NCBI GenBank assembly: GCA_012523775.1
Contig: JAAYTK010000056.1
Span: 1 to 33,795, forward strand
From: Clostridiales bacterium
GTDB taxonomy: Bacteria; Bacillota; Clostridia; Lachnospirales; Lachnospiraceae
Length of the DNA: 33,795 nucleotides
Reading direction: 5' to 3'
Shown: in pieces, positions 32,222-33,795 of the stretch
Numbering within the stretch: position 1 is the stretch's first letter
Layout: every line of letters starts with the position of its first letter
Notes under the pieces: generated by a model
Databases searched by the model: none
Told to the model about the DNA's origin: nothing
Seen by the model: only the letters and a program-made list of their open reading frames with translations
Translations under genes and position numbers: made by a program

Positions 32222-32731
32222 CTAATTTGATAGCTGCTCCACCGGAATACCACGAAGCTTTGCTACTTCCTCAGGGGTCTTTAATTGGCTTAATCCATCA
32301 ATCGTAGCTAAAACTACATTCTGCTTGTTATTTGAACCGAGTGATTTTGTACGAATATTCTTATAGCCTGCAAGCTCAAGTACATTACGTACCGGACCAC
32401 CGGCGATAACTCCTGTACCTTCCGGTGAACGCTTTAGGAGTACCTCAGCACTACCAAATTTTCCGATAAAGTCATGGGGTATACTACCGTTATCATCAAT
32501 CGGCACTTTGATAAGCTTTTTAATAGCATCTTCTTTGCCTTTACGTATTGCTTCGGGAATTTCGGTTGCTTTTCCAAGACCAGCACCGATATATCCGTTC
32601 CTGTCGCCTACAACAACTAATGCTGTAAAACGCATATTACGTCCACCCTTAACAACCTTCGTAACACGCTTAATTGATACTACTTTATCCTCTAACTCCA
32701 GTTGACTTGTATCAACAATTGAACGTTTCAT
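32222..32731 (-). CDS. rpsE: 30S ribosomal protein S5
   Basis: Small-subunit protein involved in decoding fidelity and mRNA unwinding. The 169-aa sequence has the double-stranded RNA-binding-like N-domain ([43 protein letters not shown]) and the C-domain ([35 protein letters not shown]). The frame stays open upstream into rplR, but the ATG at 32731 with GGAGG just before it gives the normal length and avoids overlap with rplR. Confidence 0.97.
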   Translation of the reverse strand: MKRSIVDTSQLELEDKVVSIKRVTKVVKGGRNMRFTALVVVGDRNGYIGAGLGKATEIPEAIRKGKEDAIKKLIKVPIDDNGSIPHDFIGKFGSAEVLLKRSPEGTGVIAGGPVRNVLELAGYKNIRTKSLGSNNKQNVVLATIDGLSQLKTPEEVAKLRGIPVEQLSN

Positions 32732-32747
32732 GTGTTTTCCTCCTTGC

Positions 32748-33116
32748 CTAGAATTCCAGACCAGCATCCCGTGCTGCATCTGCCAACGCTTTGATCTTTC
32801 CATGATATATGAAACCGCCTCTGTCAAAGACAACCGCCTTAATTCCTTTTTCAATAGCTCTCTTTGCAATTACAGTACCTAAATGTGCTGCAGCTGCAAC
32901 ATCGTTGGTTTTTTCAAGCTCTGCCTTAACATCCTTTTCCAGGGTAGATGCTGCTACTAAAGTATTAGCGGCCGTATCATCAATAATCTGCACGTACATA
33001 TGGTTATTGCTTCTAAACACAGCCAAACGCGGTCTCTCAGGAGTACCCGTGAAACGGTTACGGATTTTTCTATGCTTTTTTCTTCTGATATCAGTTCTTG
33101 ATTCTTTTTTAACCAT
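32748..33116 (-). CDS. rplR: 50S ribosomal protein L18
   Basis: Binds 5S rRNA in the central protuberance. The 122-aa sequence is canonical: basic N-terminus [41 protein letters not shown] and C-terminus [28 protein letters not shown]. It lies 16 nt after rplF. Confidence 0.98.
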   Translation of the reverse strand: MVKKESRTDIRRKKHRKIRNRFTGTPERPRLAVFRSNNHMYVQIIDDTAANTLVAASTLEKDVKAELEKTNDVAAAAHLGTVIAKRAIEKGIKAVVFDRGGFIYHGKIKALADAARDAGLEF

Positions 33117-33132
33117 GTTATTTCACTCCTCC

Positions 33133-33675
33133 TTATTTCTTACCGGTCTTACCAACCTTGCGTCTGATTACTTCATCAGCATACTTAATACCCTTACCCT
33201 TATATGGCTCCGGTGGTCTCTTTGCTCTGATTTCAGCGGCGTATTGGCCAACCTTTTCTTTATCTATACCTTTTACTATAATCTTGTTCTGTCCATCTAA
33301 TACGGATTCGACTCCTTCCGGATCTGTCAAAACTACCGGATGTGAATAACCAATGGTCAATGTCAATTCCTTACCTGCCTTGGCTGCTCTGTAACCAACA
33401 CCGTTGATTTCAAGCATCTTTTGATATCCCTCGGTAACACCGGTTACCATGTTGGCAAGTAATGTTCTTGTCAGTCCGTGTAAGGACTTCATTTTCTTTA
33501 AATCATTAGGTCTGGATACAGTAATTTCTGATCCTTCTAATTTTATAACCATCTCGGAAGGTAACACTCTCTCTAATGTCCCTTTTGGTCCTTTTACGGT
33601 CACTTTATTATTTTCTGCTATATCTACAGTTACACCTGCAGGTACAGCGATAGGCATTTTTCCTATACGTGACAT
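33133..33675 (-). CDS. rplF: 50S ribosomal protein L6
   Basis: Large-subunit protein near the factor-binding site. The 180-aa sequence matches: [57 protein letters not shown], and the C-terminal [31 protein letters not shown]. The ribosome binding site is AGGAGGTG. An unusually long gap of 111 nt separates its start from the apparent end of rpsH. Confidence 0.98.
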   Translation of the reverse strand: MSRIGKMPIAVPAGVTVDIAENNKVTVKGPKGTLERVLPSEMVIKLEGSEITVSRPNDLKKMKSLHGLTRTLLANMVTGVTEGYQKMLEINGVGYRAAKAGKELTLTIGYSHPVVLTDPEGVESVLDGQNKIIVKGIDKEKVGQYAAEIRAKRPPEPYKGKGIKYADEVIRRKVGKTGKK

Positions 33676-33726
33676 GCCCGCACCTCCTGTTTTTCAATTG
33701 AATATCTACATAGGACTCTAAAAATT

Positions 33727-33744
33727 TTTTTTAGTTTACCACAC
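33727..33744. repeat. 18-nt direct repeat, inner copy
   Basis: TTTTTTAGTTTACCACAC on the plus strand is identical to the last 18 nt of the window (33778-33795), with a 51-nt period. On the minus strand it encodes Val-Trp-stop, the same as the apparent rpsH end. Confidence 0.85.
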
Positions 33745-33777
33745 TGAATGCAAGCATTCGATATATACACAGTGGTA

Positions 33778-33795
33778 TTTTTTAGTTTACCACAC
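33778..33795. repeat. 18-nt direct repeat, outer copy (may continue past the window)
   Basis: This is identical to 33727-33744. The match starts exactly at these left edges (the preceding bases differ), and its right edge is cut by the window, so the true repeat may be longer. Confidence 0.85.
33787..33795 (-). CDS. rpsH: 30S ribosomal protein S8, last codons only (partial)
   Basis: The minus strand at the very edge reads GTG TGG TAA, that is Val-Trp-stop. Bacterial S8 proteins usually end in xVW or xIW, and rpsH normally lies directly upstream of rplF, so this is probably the rpsH end. Only two codons and the stop are visible. Confidence 0.5.
   Translation of the reverse strand: MW

Noticed and set aside
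32732-32869. N-terminal extension of rpsE into rplR
   Set aside because: It would overlap rplR by more than 100 nt and add 46 residues foreign to S5. The ATG at 32731 has GGAGG and gives normal length.
33727-33795. Start of a CRISPR array
   Set aside because: Two copies 51 nt apart are shorter than usual repeat-plus-spacer units, and the repeat holds the rpsH stop. No cas genes are in the window.

Overview
The window reads as an AT-rich chromosomal segment of a motile Gram-positive anaerobe of the Clostridia, most likely the Lachnospirales/Lachnospiraceae. The reasons are the gene order (flagellar late genes with FliW-CsrA; spc/alpha ribosomal operon with adk-map-KOW-infA-rpmJ; ECF module and truA beside rplM-rpsI), strong GGAGG ribosome binding sites, consensus SigA promoters, and an L17 with the long insertions I associate with that group. 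Taxonomy is inferred from protein character only; no database was searched. Almost everything is on the minus strand, so transcription runs from high to low coordinates. The only confident plus-strand gene is an SDR reductase at 15.4-16.1 kb.

Region 1 (1-9.5 kb) is a late flagellar cluster, in transcription order flgM, flgN, two tandem flgK paralogues, flgL, fliW, csrA, flaG, fliD and the first codons of fliS. A SigD/FliA-type promoter (GCCGATAA) stands before flgM and a second (GCCGATAT) before flaG. A SigA-like promoter stands before fliW-csrA. The flaG leader carries two hairpins with GGA in the loop, one of them over the Shine-Dalgarno sequence. This suggests that CsrA, antagonised by FliW, controls flaG-fliD-fliS translation.

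Region 2 (9.6-19.0 kb) holds housekeeping and accessory genes: a C-terminal processing protease (S41), a CdaR/PucR-like regulator, an orphan MsmX/UgpC-type sugar ABC ATPase with a clear terminator, a YitT-family membrane protein, and a degenerate LCP-like membrane-anchored protein divergent from the SDR. It ends with a probable four-gene operon encoding a membrane-anchored protein with two tandem repeats, a CPBP intramembrane protease, a DsrE-like protein and a membrane-anchored HExxH protein.

Region 3 (19.1-24.4 kb) contains rpsI-rplM, with a perfect-consensus promoter and a 140-nt structured leader, and the operon ecfA1-ecfA2-ecfT-truA-mgtC.

Region 4 (24.6-33.8 kb) is the end of the spc operon and the alpha operon: (rpsH end)-rplF-rplR-rpsE-rpmD-rplO-secY-adk-map-KOW protein-infA-rpmJ-rpsM-rpsK-rpsD-rpoA-rplQ, closed by a terminator. 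A 250-nt gap between rpmJ and rpsM holds an unusual set of inverted repeats, and there is a promoter before rpmJ. The right edge holds an 18-nt direct repeat that contains what looks like the rpsH stop. No tRNA, rRNA, CRISPR array, insertion sequence or phage gene was seen, and no gene-free stretch exceeds about 255 nt. Most of the window is ordinary core genome. The most interesting signals are regulatory (flaG leader, rpmJ-rpsM gap) and the uncharacterised envelope operon at 16.2-19.0 kb.
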